Shown here: one piece after another, positions 44,747 to 52,936 of the stretch
How the letters are laid out: each line of letters begins with the position of its first letter
Numbering within the stretch: the first letter of the stretch is position 1
Assembly (NCBI GenBank): GCA_032000125.1
Contig: DAMALH010000012.1
Coordinates: 1-64,000, forward strand
Length of the DNA: 64,000 nt
Direction of reading: 5' to 3'
Source of the DNA: Dryocola sp032000125
Lineage (GTDB): Bacteria > Pseudomonadota > Gammaproteobacteria > Enterobacterales > Enterobacteriaceae
The notes under the pieces: generated by a model
Databases searched by the model: none
What the model saw: the letters and a program-made list of their open reading frames with translations, nothing else
Told to the model about the DNA's origin: nothing
Translations under genes and position numbers: made by a program

Positions 44747-44848
44747 TTACGATAAACCAGCATCATAAAAAGCTTGAGGCTCAAGTTCTTTGAGTTGTCT
44801 TAGGGTGTACCGCTGTCCGGCTTCGCCATCCACAAATCGACCCAGCAT
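44747..44848 (-). CDS. 33-residue ORF, phage-like, unknown
   Basis: Starts MLGRFVDGEAGQRYTLRQLK and ends DAGLS. Its ATG overlaps the stop of the upstream frame (ATGA), the usual mark of coupled genes. Charged and soluble; family not recognised. May be a truncated remnant. Confidence 0.35.
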   Translation of the reverse strand: MLGRFVDGEAGQRYTLRQLKELEPQAFYDAGLS

Positions 44849-45147
44849 CAACTCACCTTTGAAAACAGCTTATAGCGCACCGGACCGAGCACTTCCTTCT
44901 GAAATGCTGATGACTGTCGCGCCAGCCTCTCGCCATAGGTAGTTTTGCTACTGACCCGCTGGGACAACATAACGCCCGACTGCCGGGCGCATCGAGCCGG
45001 GCGTATTCGCCTTTGAGCACGGGAGCAACTTGGTACGGCAGCGGCAGTGATACGGCGGCGATGGATCGTCAAGCGGGACAATTCGATGACGCGCCCTATG
45101 CTGCGCCAGATGCTGATTTGCTCATATGGTTAATACTCATTGTCCAT
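44848..45147 (-). pseudogene. Broken phage-like ORF with an in-frame stop
   Basis: Reading from ATG 45147 gives MDNEY, a TAA, then 94 open codons (PYEQISIWRSIGRVIELSRL ... ERLARQSSAFQKEVLGPVRY). The frame is well formed on both sides of the stop, suggesting a nonsense mutation in a once-coding gene, although a short late start cannot be excluded. Strongly basic, possibly nucleic-acid binding. Family not recognised; context suggests prophage origin. Confidence 0.4.
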
Positions 45148-45227
45148 CTCTGGTAACTCCGGTTCGGTGCTTTGTGGGGGTTTGGGGAATAAAAAAGGCC
45201 GCAGACTGGCAGCCCTTAGAAACGCAA

Positions 45228-45247
45228 AAACCCGCCGATGCGGGTTT
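45228..45247 (-). terminator. Terminator of the DUF4354 gene
   Basis: Perfect 8-bp stem AAACCCGC / GCGGGTTT with a CGAT loop. On the minus strand it is followed by a T-run (GGGTTTTTGCG), 50 bp after the stop of the 45297-45707 gene. Confidence 0.75.
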
Positions 45248-45296
45248 GTATTAATAATTCCAGACCTTCTATGCACGATATCGTGGACAGCCCATA

Positions 45297-45707
45297 TTAC
45301 TTAGGTTTCTGCGGCAGGTTAGGACATTCTTTTGACCATTTTACGAATTTAGCGTTGTAAACGGAGTCATTATCACTGACGAAAGATGCATGGCCAAACT
45401 TTGCAGCGCCATCTTTTAACGTTCCTAACAGATCTAGCTGCACAGTGCGCTCATCGAACTCCTTTCCTTTCTCATCAAACGCCCTGTAACAACCAACATA
45501 ACCTGTCAGCTCAATAGGGGTATCCACCTTGCTCGAAACCACAAGGTTGAAGGTCTTTTCGTATTTAGGTTGTCCTTCAATAACTACCGTCCCTTCGGAT
45601 TCAGGGATTGCCTGGATAATAAGCTTGTTATGCAAATCCTCTGCAGCCAATGTGGAAAATGAGACAAGAACTAATGAAGAAAGAACGAGAGAATTTACCC
45701 TTTTCAT
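45297..45707 (-). CDS. DUF4354 family secreted protein
   Basis: 136 residues with a clear signal peptide (MKRVNSLVLSSLVLVSFSTLA, cleaved before AEDLH). The mature beta-rich domain has the DUF4354 pattern: YEKTFNLVVSSKVDTPIELT, GYVGCYRAFDEKGKEFD, a late DSVYNAKFVKWSKEC, and two cysteines likely to form a disulfide. Periplasmic or exported; function unknown. Lower GC than its neighbours, within the accessory stretch. Confidence 0.75.
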   Translation of the reverse strand: MKRVNSLVLSSLVLVSFSTLAAEDLHNKLIIQAIPESEGTVVIEGQPKYEKTFNLVVSSKVDTPIELTGYVGCYRAFDEKGKEFDERTVQLDLLGTLKDGAAKFGHASFVSDNDSVYNAKFVKWSKECPNLPQKPK

Positions 45708-45925
45708 AATAACCTCCTTAATAAACTTCCGAAGGTTATATCTCAGAAATAAGACGCTACCAAATTTGAAAATAAACCTGGTGTAAACGAACGAAAAACA
45801 GTGGTCAATTCGTTATTATCACGTAATGGTGACCCTAAGCTCTGCGCCAAAGCGCAAACATTCAAATCGGTTTTTTATCAGTCACTCAGGGTCATTCCCT
45901 CTTCGCTGACTGAAAAGCATTTATC

Positions 45926-46000
<75 letters not shown>

Positions 46001-46001
46001 A

Positions 46002-46075
46002 TGGTCCGCCACCGGAGCCTCGAACCCCGTACTACAACATCGTGGTTGTCGCTCTTCCAGATGAGCTAGTGGCGG
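46002..46075 (-). tRNA. Degenerate tRNA-like gene, anticodon uncertain
   Basis: 74 nt with encoded CCA. Acceptor CCGCCAC/GTGGCGG, D-stem GCTC/GAGC and T-arm CGGGG-TTCGAGG-CTCCG all pair. The anticodon arm is abnormal: ACAAC/GTTGT leaves only a 6-nt loop, CACGAT, with no U33. It is one base from the tRNA-Gly. Either a decayed tRNA or a phage-type tRNA with an unusual arm; identity cannot be assigned. Confidence 0.6.
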
Positions 46076-46081
46076 TTAGAT

Positions 46082-46154
46082 GGCCCTTGCCGGGTTTGAA
46101 CCAGCGACCGAGCGATTATGCGTCGCGCGCTGTGACCAACTGAATTTGGGGGCC
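46082..46154 (-). pseudogene. tRNA-Met-like (CAT) pseudogene
   Basis: Aligns part by part with elongator tRNA-Met: AGTTGGT D-loop, anticodon loop CGCATAA (CAT, but G instead of U33), T-arm GCTGG-TTCAAAC-CCGGC. Defects: only 5 of 7 acceptor pairs (GGCCCCC/AAGGGCC), a D-stem that barely pairs (ATTC/CAGC) and no CCA (GGGCCATCT). Probably non-functional. Confidence 0.6.
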
Positions 46155-46833
46155 GGGGCCGAAGAATAGGGAAAACAGTTAACCATGTAAACAGTAAGAC
46201 TTAAACAGAATGTAAATGCTTATCAAAAAAGCACATTACCCAGCTAGCCACCCCTGATTAATCGGATTTTGCAACGTGCTTATTTCATGCGTTAAACCCC
46301 CCGCCTGAGGCTGGGTTTATTTCCCTTAAAAACGGCCGGTAGTGACTGACCGTTGCCAGCGTTTCGCATCTGCGTTATTCCGAGGGTATCGATTGCAGTC
46401 TGTCTATATTCTTACCTGTTGTGCGCTTTACGGTGTTCCCCTGATGCGACTTTATAGCGAAGCTGCATTGATTTACTGTCGCTTCATGTGGATGTGGGAC
46501 CCTTTTCCCGCCTGTTGGATTGGGCAGGCTTTTTCCCACGAAGCACATCAGCTATCACAACCCATAAACGAAAAAAGGTCCCGTATCAGCGAGACCTCTT
46601 AATTTGGATATCTACGAAAAATCCCGCACGCGGCAGGTTCTTAAATTTTGGTTGTCGCTGAGATGTTACTCACCAACCACTTTGTTTTCATACCCAGGCT
46701 CCGCACTACGCGCTGCCTCAATCTGAGTGCGCCGTAACGGGGCTGTAAAACGTGCTGGCATTCGCCGCCGCAATCCGTACCATACACGCCAGCATTACGC
46801 GTGACGCGTGTTGGTTTACAGCCCGAGAATTCC
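46155..46833. other. Phage-like intergenic region upstream of ttcA
   Basis: About 680 bp with no convincing protein gene. Contains a terminator-type hairpin (46510-46534), a GGTC/GACC hairpin near 46578-46600 and two short open frames without ribosome sites. The structured, AT-biased sequence with short hairpins is what a prophage end or small phage RNA region looks like. It reaches to the altered ttcA start. Confidence 0.45.
46510..46534 (+). terminator. Intrinsic terminator-like hairpin
   Basis: GCCTG (46510-46514) pairs with CAGGC (46525-46529) and is followed by TTTTT. The transcript it would end is unidentified; it could be a small RNA read from about 46340. Confidence 0.55.
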
Positions 46834-47754
46834 ATGACCAGTCAAAAAGAACAGTACAACCTGAATAAATTACAAAAACGCCTGCGCCGTAACGTGGGCG
46901 AAGCGATTGCTGATTACAATATGATCGAAGACGGCGACCGTATTATGGTTTGTCTCTCCGGCGGTAAAGACAGCTATACCATGCTGGAAATTCTGCGTAA
47001 TCTGCAGCAAAGCGCGCCCATTAGCTTCAGTCTGGTGGCGGTTAACCTCGATCAGAAGCAGCCTGGTTTCCCGGAACATATACTTCCGGCCTATCTGGAG
47101 AGCATCGGCGTTGAGTACAAGATTGTTGAAGAGAACACCTATGGCATCGTAAAAGACAAGATCCCGGAAGGTAAAACGACCTGCTCTCTTTGCTCCCGCC
47201 TGCGCCGCGGCATTCTGTATCGCACGGCTACGGAACTGGGGGCGAACAAAATCGCGCTTGGCCACCATCGTGACGACATCCTGCAAACGCTGTTCCTGAA
47301 TATGTTCTACGGCGGGAAGATGAAAAGCATGCCGCCAAAACTGATGAGCGACGATGGCAAGCATATCGTTATTCGTCCTCTGGCCTACTGCCGTGAAAAA
47401 GATATTGAGCGTTTCGCCATCGCGCGCGAATATCCGATCATTCCATGCAACCTCTGCGGCTCGCAGCCGAATCTGCAACGTCAGGTTATTGGCGAAATGC
47501 TGCGCGACTGGGATAAACGCTATCCTGGCCGCATCGAAACCATGTTCAGCGCAATGCAAAACGTTGTGCCTTCACACCTGTGCGATACCGAACTGTTTGA
47601 CTTTAAAGGCCTCGCACAGGGTGCGGAAGTGGTGGACGGCGGCGATCTGGCATTCGATCGTGAAGACCTGCCGATGCAGCCTGCCGGCTGGCAACCAGAA
47701 GAAGACGACAGCGAAACGCCGTTACAGCGTCTGGACGTGCTGGAAATTAAATGA
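46834..47754 (+). CDS. ttcA: tRNA 2-thiocytidine(32) synthetase TtcA
   Basis: About 306 residues. Makes 2-thiocytidine at tRNA position 32 using ATP and an Fe-S cluster. PP-loop SGGKDSYTMLEIL, CxxC pairs in TTCSLCSRLRRG and IPCNLCGSQPN, and GHHRDDILQTL are all present. From EQYNLNKLQKRLRRN on it is collinear with E. coli TtcA, but the N-terminus MTSQK replaces the longer E. coli start (MQENQQITKK). ttcA carries the Rac attachment site in E. coli, so a prophage-derived replacement start is likely. Intact otherwise. Confidence 0.95.
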   Translation: MTSQKEQYNLNKLQKRLRRNVGEAIADYNMIEDGDRIMVCLSGGKDSYTMLEILRNLQQSAPISFSLVAVNLDQKQPGFPEHILPAYLESIGVEYKIVEENTYGIVKDKIPEGKTTCSLCSRLRRGILYRTATELGANKIALGHHRDDILQTLFLNMFYGGKMKSMPPKLMSDDGKHIVIRPLAYCREKDIERFAIAREYPIIPCNLCGSQPNLQRQVIGEMLRDWDKRYPGRIETMFSAMQNVVPSHLCDTELFDFKGLAQGAEVVDGGDLAFDREDLPMQPAGWQPEEDDSETPLQRLDVLEIK

Positions 47755-47759
47755 TTGGT

Positions 47760-47784
47760 TTCCCTCTCCGCAGCGGAGAGGGAA
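47760..47784. repeat. CCTCTCC hairpin, copy 3 (end of ttcA)
   Basis: Perfect 11-bp stem TTCCCTCTCCG / CGGAGAGGGAA with a 3-nt loop, beginning 6 bases after the ttcA stop. Same family as the hairpins after ydbK and afuC. Confidence 0.7.
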
Positions 47785-47788
47785 TGCT

Positions 47789-47914
47789 TTACATATGCGG
47801 CGGCGGATCGATGATGGGTTTCGGATCGGGATCAACAGGCGGATCGGGTATCGGCTGCGGTTTTGGGAACGGGTCGGGATTCGGTACCGGATCGCTGGGG
47901 GTTGGGTCGCTCAT
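47789..47914 (-). CDS. 41-residue Asp-Pro-rich small protein
   Basis: ATG 47914 has a GAGGC site about 8 bases upstream. The 41 residues begin MSDPTPSDPVPNPDPFPKPQ and end PIIDPPPHM: 18 prolines with regular Asp-Pro steps and no hydrophobic segment, so an extended, acidic, soluble peptide. It lies between the ttcA hairpin and the fnrS terminator. Low-complexity frames can arise by chance, but the ribosome site and clean start/stop argue for a gene. Function unknown. Confidence 0.5.
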   Translation of the reverse strand: MSDPTPSDPVPNPDPFPKPQPIPDPPVDPDPKPIIDPPPHM

Positions 47915-47988
47915 AAATATGCCTCGATGAAAAGTCATACACTCCTCCTGTTAGTTCTCCCTTTAAGCATAGACAACAAATCGCAGAC

Positions 47989-48110
47989 AAAAAAAAGCCG
48001 ACTGTTAAAGTCGGCATGGTATGAATCAATTGTGCTATGCAGTAATTCTAAAAAAGGAAGTAAGACAATATGGAGCGCAACGCCCATCGCTTGACGTTGC
48101 ATTCACCTGC
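47989..48110 (-). ncRNA. fnrS: FnrS small regulatory RNA
   Basis: The 122-nt sequence follows E. coli FnrS closely, from its 5' end GCAGGTGAATGCAACGTC through the GGGCGTTGCGCTCCATATTG region and the TTACTTCC segment to the terminator GCCGAC/GTCGGC with eight T. FnrS is made without oxygen under FNR (and ArcA) control and, with Hfq, represses aerobic-metabolism mRNAs such as sodB and maeA. It sits next to zntB as in E. coli. An FNR-like site lies upstream at 48146-48159. Confidence 0.93.
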
Positions 48111-48145
48111 AGGAGAGATATTGCCCCTAACCTCTCGGGCATTTA

Positions 48146-48159
48146 TTGACCTCGCTCAA
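48146..48159 (-). promoter_or_regulatory. FNR box of fnrS
   Basis: TTGACCTCGCTCAA, a near match to the FNR consensus TTGAT-N4-ATCAA, centred about 42 bp upstream of the inferred fnrS 5' end: the class II activator position. A CAATAT -10-like element lies between. Strand given is that of fnrS. Confidence 0.75.
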
Positions 48160-48205
48160 ATTAAGCGGCCTTTTTCACCGACAATTCTGTTAAAAAGGTG
48201 AAATT

Positions 48206-49189
48206 TTACAACCATTTACTGCGATGTAACCACCAGGCAACACCACCGATCAAAACCACCAACATAATGCAGAACAGGCTGAAGCCAAAATGCCACCCGC
48301 CGCCGGGGATGCCGCCCAGGTTTACGCCGAACAGACCGGTAAGGAAGGTGCTGGGTAAAAACACCATCGCCATCAGCGACATGGTATAGGTCCGCCGCCC
48401 CATCGCTTCCTGCATGACCTGCGCGATTTCATCAGTCATTACCGCCGTGCGGGCTATACAGGAATCTATCTCATCCAGCCCCCGACCCAAGCGGTCTGAA
48501 ATATCCTGCATGCGGCGGCGATTATCGTCATTCATCCACGACAGCCGCTCGCTTGATAAACGCGCGTAGACATCCCGCTGGGGAGCCATATAACGACGCA
48601 TCACTATTAGCTGCTTACGCAGCAGCGCCAGAAAACCACGCGGTGGGATTTGCTGATCGAGCAGGTTATCTTCTAGGTCGATAATTTTGTCGTGAAGCTG
48701 TTCAATAAATTCGCTGGCGTGATCGGTCAGAGCGTCGCAAACGTCCACCAGCCAGCTACCGCAGTCTACCGGCCCGGTGCCGTCTTTCAGGTCGTTAACC
48801 ACGTCGTCAAGCGCCAGCACCTGCCGCTGGCGAGTCGAGACGATAAGGCGCTCGTCCATATACAGCCGCATGGCGACAAGCTGGTCCGGCCGCTCATCGG
48901 TGCTGCCGTTAATGCAGCGTAAAGTGATTAACGTTCCTTCACCGACGCGCGATACTCGCGGACGCAGGCTTTCCCCTGCCAGCGCGTCCCGCACGTAATT
49001 TGGCAGCAGCGGCGTATTTGCCAGCCACTCCGCGCTATCGTGATTGGTATAATTAAGATGCAGCCAGCATGGATGTTCACTATCGATAACGGCGTCACTT
49101 TCAATCGGTCTTACGCCGCCCTGTCCATCCAGTTGCAAGGCGAATACGGCGTCAGGCACGTTGAGATCGGCCCCTTTAATCACTTCCAC
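48206..49189 (-). CDS. zntB: Zinc transporter ZntB (CorA family)
   Basis: 327 residues, the same as E. coli ZntB. A long cytosolic N-terminal domain is followed by two C-terminal membrane helices, with the CorA-type loop after TM1 reading LFGVNLGGIPGGG (GVN in place of GMN, as in ZntB). ZntB moves zinc across the inner membrane as a pentamer. Monocistronic, with fnrS downstream on the same strand. Confidence 0.95.
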   Translation of the reverse strand: MEVIKGADLNVPDAVFALQLDGQGGVRPIESDAVIDSEHPCWLHLNYTNHDSAEWLANTPLLPNYVRDALAGESLRPRVSRVGEGTLITLRCINGSTDERPDQLVAMRLYMDERLIVSTRQRQVLALDDVVNDLKDGTGPVDCGSWLVDVCDALTDHASEFIEQLHDKIIDLEDNLLDQQIPPRGFLALLRKQLIVMRRYMAPQRDVYARLSSERLSWMNDDNRRRMQDISDRLGRGLDEIDSCIARTAVMTDEIAQVMQEAMGRRTYTMSLMAMVFLPSTFLTGLFGVNLGGIPGGGWHFGFSLFCIMLVVLIGGVAWWLHRSKWL

Positions 49190-49390
49190 TTCCTTTCTCC
49201 CAGCCAGACAAAAACCCTGTAGTCAGTCTAGCCCGCTTGTTTTGTTATTCAACCTGCACCGCCAGCAAACGCGCTGAATTACTTAAAGAAAAGCGGCTTA
49301 CTCGTCGTTGGCGGTTAGACAAGATAGCTACACAGGCTACAGTTAATCACAAAGCAATATCTTTTTTTAATGCGATTTCAGGAGAAAAGT

Positions 49391-50530
49391 TTGTCAGAAA
49401 GACGTGAAGCATGCCCCAATTTTGACTTACGGCTCAGCATGGTACGCCAGCACGCAATCAACGTAAGCGGCACATGGTTTCTTTGGGTAAACATACTTTT
49501 TTCCGCATTTATCCTCGGACGTAATTACTTTTCACCAGGCAACCTCGCAGCCGGACCGCATCATCCGCTGTATGTGCTGGAAGCTTCACTGGTACTGGTG
49601 CTCGCCCTGTCCGCCTCGGTTATCTTTATTCTGCGCATGGCCCCCGAACAGCAGGCACCGTGGCTTAGTAAACTCACGCGTGGGACGATATTTTGCCTGA
49701 GCGCACTCTGGGCTCTGTGCTTCTATGTCTTTATCGCCAGCGGCGATATACGGATCGTTTTCCCGTTCTCAGCGCTGCTGATTTTTACCGCTTTGATTTC
49801 GTTATACTTTGACGGACGAGTGTTGCTTAGCTTTACCTTACCGATCTGGGGCGTCATTTTACTATGTAACTTTATCTACCCCACCACGCTCACCACGCTG
49901 AATGCGATTTTATACTGCCTGATGGCGGCTTTATTTGAGTCGGGCAGGCGAATCCTGCGACGCTGGTTTGTGCTCGCCGTTCGTCGCGAACAGGAAAATG
50001 TGGATTTAATCAATCAATTAAAACTGCTGGCTAACCGCGATCCGCTGACCGGCATCGCCAACAGGCGCGCCTTTCAGCTGCTGCTGGATAAAGAGATCCA
50101 GCGTCAGCATCAAACTAATGCCGAACTCTCGCTCATCATGCTTGATGTCGACCACTTCAAGAAATATAACGACCGCTACGGGCACCAGGCGGGAGATGAA
50201 TGTCTGGCTCAGGTGGCGCATTGCATGGAGAGCGCCACGCGTAATAGCCAGGATGTGGTGGCGCGTTTTGGCGGCGAAGAGTTTATTATGCTGCTGCCGG
50301 ATACCTCACCGCAGCAGGCGACGGCGGTTGCCGAACGCGTGAAAATAAACCTTCAGGCGCTGGCGCTGGAACACAAAGGCTCGCCGGTTTCCCCTTTCAT
50401 CACGCTAAGCCAGGGTATTGCCAGTTGCGTTCCCGGCACCTCTGCCATCCGGCTGATCGCCGAGGCCGATGCTGCGCTCTATCAGGCTAAAGAAGCTGGC
50501 AGGAATCGCTGGCAGCGCTACCAGCCCTAG
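49391..50530 (+). CDS. Membrane-anchored diguanylate cyclase (GGDEF)
   Basis: About 379 residues. Six or so hydrophobic helices (residues ~20-190, starting NVSGTWFLWVNILFSAFIL) form an uncharacterised membrane sensor; the C-terminal GGDEF domain has the active motif ARFGGEEFIML, the DPLTGIANRRAF opening and the DVDHFKKYNDRYGH metal site. It should make c-di-GMP. No clear RxxD inhibitory site. ATG 49370 lacks a site, while TTG 49391 has AGGAG 8 bases upstream, so TTG is the likely start. E. coli has dgcM near this place, but the N-terminal domain here differs. Overlaps convergent ybiI by 4 bp. Confidence 0.85.
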   Translation: MSERREACPNFDLRLSMVRQHAINVSGTWFLWVNILFSAFILGRNYFSPGNLAAGPHHPLYVLEASLVLVLALSASVIFILRMAPEQQAPWLSKLTRGTIFCLSALWALCFYVFIASGDIRIVFPFSALLIFTALISLYFDGRVLLSFTLPIWGVILLCNFIYPTTLTTLNAILYCLMAALFESGRRILRRWFVLAVRREQENVDLINQLKLLANRDPLTGIANRRAFQLLLDKEIQRQHQTNAELSLIMLDVDHFKKYNDRYGHQAGDECLAQVAHCMESATRNSQDVVARFGGEEFIMLLPDTSPQQATAVAERVKINLQALALEHKGSPVSPFITLSQGIASCVPGTSAIRLIAEADAALYQAKEAGRNRWQRYQP

Positions 50531-50793
50531 CGTAGCTGGCTGTCTTTTGAACCGCGACGGTTATAGCCGGAGAAAGTGGATCTTCTGGCGTCTTCTTCCT
50601 GCTGGCACTTCACGCACAGCCGCACGCCGGGGATAGCTTTGCGGCGCTGTTCGGGGATAGGATCGCCGCACTCTTCGCAGTGCGTGAGGCTTTCGCCCTT
50701 TGGTAATTCGCTGCGCGCGCGGGCAATAGCATCGCCTATCGTGCTGTCTATTTGCTCCTGCACCGCATCATCGTTTGCCCAACCTGATGCCAT
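50527..50793 (-). CDS. ybiI: DksA/TraR-type zinc-finger protein YbiI
   Basis: 88 residues, as E. coli YbiI: MASGWANDDAVQEQIDSTIG, a four-cysteine zinc finger (CEECGDPIP ... CVKCQQ) and the C-terminus YNRRGSKDSQLR. DksA-superfamily finger without the long DksA coiled coil; role unknown. In E. coli it lies elsewhere. Preceded by a GGGAGG-type site. Confidence 0.93.
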   Translation of the reverse strand: MASGWANDDAVQEQIDSTIGDAIARARSELPKGESLTHCEECGDPIPEQRRKAIPGVRLCVKCQQEEDARRSTFSGYNRRGSKDSQLR

Positions 50794-50897
50794 ATTCCAC
50801 CTCCCACAACATCAACGGTAGTTAAAAGACAATTATAGCCTTTCCTCGCCGGGTTCTTTAGTATGTCCCTACATCAAGCCCAGGGCCTGGAGGAAAA

Positions 50898-50996
50898 ATG
50901 AAAATAGGCATCCTGTTTCCAATAGCTATTATTCTTTCTGCAATTGTCTTTATTACATGGTTTATTGTTGGCGGCTACGCCACATCGGCAGGTTAA
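50898..50996 (+). CDS. yoaK: YoaK-like 32-residue membrane peptide
   Basis: MKIGILFPIAIILSAIVFIT then WFIVGGYATSAG: one transmembrane helix. It resembles E. coli YoaK (32 residues, same length, shared GI-FP and F-I/V-GGYA ends). A strong GGAGGAAAA site sits 5-8 bases before the ATG. Function unknown. The hairpin just after is shared with mppA. Confidence 0.8.
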   Translation: MKIGILFPIAIILSAIVFITWFIVGGYATSAG

Positions 50997-51023
50997 AAAG
51001 CTCATGCCAAACTAGCATGAGCT
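50995..51023. terminator. Terminator between yoaK and convergent mppA
   Basis: Perfect 9-bp stem AGCTCATGC / GCATGAGCT. On the minus strand it is followed by TTTTT, so it ends mppA 25 bp past its stop; it may also fold behind yoaK. Confidence 0.75.
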
Positions 51024-51047
51024 GGAGATGAGCAAACTTTACTTCTC

Positions 51048-52667
51048 TTAATGCGCCACAATGTACATCGTGCGGCTGTAGGCCATATCTTCGGGGTTAT
51101 CGATTGGATATCCCTTCAGCCATGGCTTAATCAGACGGCCGTTGGTGTACTGATAAATCGGGGCGATGGGTGCCTGCTCCTGAATGATTCGTTCCGCCCG
51201 GTTGTAGAATTTATTGCGCCCGGCCTCTGTTACTTCCTGGCTTGCCTGCGTCATCACCTTGTCATAGGCAGGTGAATTGAAGCGCGCAATATTACCGCTG
51301 TGGGTTGAAGTCATCAGCGACAGGAAGGTCGAAGGTTCGTTGTAATCCCCTATCCAGTTAGCACGAATCACATCGAAATTGCCGGTTTGGCGGCTATCTA
51401 TATAGGTTTTCCATTCCTGGTTTTGCAATTTCACCTCAACGCCAAGGTTTTTCTTCCACATCGAGGCCACGGCAATGGCTATCTTCTGGTGGTTTTCCGA
51501 GGTGTTGTACAGCAGCGAAAGTTTAAGCGGCTTATTGGCATCGTAACCTGCCGCGCGCAGCAGGGTCTTCGCCTGAGCGTTCAGCTCCTCCTGGCTCATC
51601 TGCTCAAACGGCGAAGGCTCAGGTTTGAAGCCTGCCGTCACGTCCGGCGTAAAACGCCACGCGGGTTTTTCACCCGTTCCGAGCACTTTGTCCGCCAGTA
51701 TTTTGCGATCGATAGTCATGCTTAACGCCAGGCGAACTCGCGCATCTGCGGTGGGGCCTTTTTGCGTATTAAATGCGTAATAATAGGTGCCGAGCTGCTG
51801 CGGCGTGTAGACCTGGCCTGGAATATCCTTCAGCAGCTTCTGGTACATGGTTTTCGGGAAGGATTCGGTGATATCGATGTCGCCGGCCAGATAGCGTTTT
51901 GTTGCCGCAGTTTCCTGATTGATGGGAATAAAAGTCACTTTGGTCAGCACGGTTTTGCCGTTATCCCAGTAGTTTTTATTCGGCACCAGTACCAGCTTTT
52001 CGTTTACCACGCGCTCGCTCAGAGTAAACGCGCCGTTGCCATTAACATTGCCGGGTTTGGTCCAGTCCTGGCCCAGTTTTTCTACCGTGGCTTTAGGAAC
52101 CGGATAGAGCGAGAAATTCGCCGTCAGGCTTGGGAAATACGCAATTGGCTTATCGAGCTGAACACGCAGCGTATGGGCGTCAACCGCCGTCACGCCCAGC
52201 TTGTCCGCAGGCATTTTGCCATCAACGATCGCCTGCGCGTTCGTTATGCCCGCCAGGGCCGCAAACCAGGCAAAGGGAGACGTATTTTCTGGGTTAACCA
52301 GCCGCTGCCAGCTATAAACGAAATCTTCTGCCGTGACCGGGGAGCCGTCAGACCAGCGGGCATTGTCACGCAGGGTAAACGTCCAGGTGCGGTTATCGCT
52401 GCTGCGCCATTTTGTTGCCACGCCGGGAATCAGTTCACCTTTTTCATTCTCATTCACCAGGCCTTCAAATAGATCGCGGATGACCTGAATTTCCGGCAGG
52501 CCAACGGCTTTCATCGGATCTAATGATGCCGGCTCATCTTTAATATGACGAACCAGTTCCTGAACAGGGGCGAGTTTGGTACCGGCAGGCACGTCTGCCG
52601 CTTTGGCCGCCGAAAACGTGCAGGCGACGGCCAGCGCACAGCAGGTAATACGAAAAGTTTTTTTCAT
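51048..52667 (-). CDS. mppA: Murein tripeptide-binding protein MppA
   Basis: 539 residues, OppA family. A signal peptide (CCALAVACTFSAAKAADVPA) is followed by a family 5 binding fold, NEKGELIPGVATKWRSSDNR and IDRKILADKVLG. MppA collects L-Ala-gamma-D-Glu-meso-DAP released from murein and hands it to the Opp permease. mpaA and ycjG, next to it, act on the same peptide, as in E. coli. The OppA alternative is less likely from this context. Confidence 0.92.
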   Translation of the reverse strand: MKKTFRITCCALAVACTFSAAKAADVPAGTKLAPVQELVRHIKDEPASLDPMKAVGLPEIQVIRDLFEGLVNENEKGELIPGVATKWRSSDNRTWTFTLRDNARWSDGSPVTAEDFVYSWQRLVNPENTSPFAWFAALAGITNAQAIVDGKMPADKLGVTAVDAHTLRVQLDKPIAYFPSLTANFSLYPVPKATVEKLGQDWTKPGNVNGNGAFTLSERVVNEKLVLVPNKNYWDNGKTVLTKVTFIPINQETAATKRYLAGDIDITESFPKTMYQKLLKDIPGQVYTPQQLGTYYYAFNTQKGPTADARVRLALSMTIDRKILADKVLGTGEKPAWRFTPDVTAGFKPEPSPFEQMSQEELNAQAKTLLRAAGYDANKPLKLSLLYNTSENHQKIAIAVASMWKKNLGVEVKLQNQEWKTYIDSRQTGNFDVIRANWIGDYNEPSTFLSLMTSTHSGNIARFNSPAYDKVMTQASQEVTEAGRNKFYNRAERIIQEQAPIAPIYQYTNGRLIKPWLKGYPIDNPEDMAYSRTMYIVAH

Positions 52668-52936
52668 CAGTTACCTTTCAGGGATTCACTTTTGGCGTCA
52701 AAAACACCTCATATCAACGGGTGATGTTACGCAATTACTTGTTTTGCAATTAAGAAAAGCAAACAACCTGCCTCAATGCAACCGCCGTGGGAAATTAAAT
52801 TCTGATAACTTGAGCACGGTCATCTACTGCGGCAGGGCATGGCTTGCAAACCGACCAGCGGCCAATTGTTTCAGATGAGATTTTCTCAGAACACTGCTAT
52901 TAATGATAAAAATTATTGGCTTTCATAAGGATTTTT

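Larger units (their letters stand above)
44562..45296. other. Degraded phage-like DNA between GNAT gene and DUF4354 gene
   Basis: 735 bp without an intact gene of known type. It holds a 100-codon frame with one stop (44848-45147, minus) overlapping a 33-codon ORF (44747-44848, minus), then a terminator-like hairpin at 45228-45247. The tight ATGA overlap and small size resemble phage operons. Confidence 0.5.

Noticed and set aside
46342..46602. 86-residue ORF upstream of ttcA
   Set aside because: No Shine-Dalgarno, and a terminator-like hairpin lies inside it; looks like structured non-coding DNA.
46641..46835. 64-residue minus-strand ORF starting at the ttcA start
   Set aside because: Composition is phage-like and it may be real, but there is no ribosome site and I could not recognise a family.
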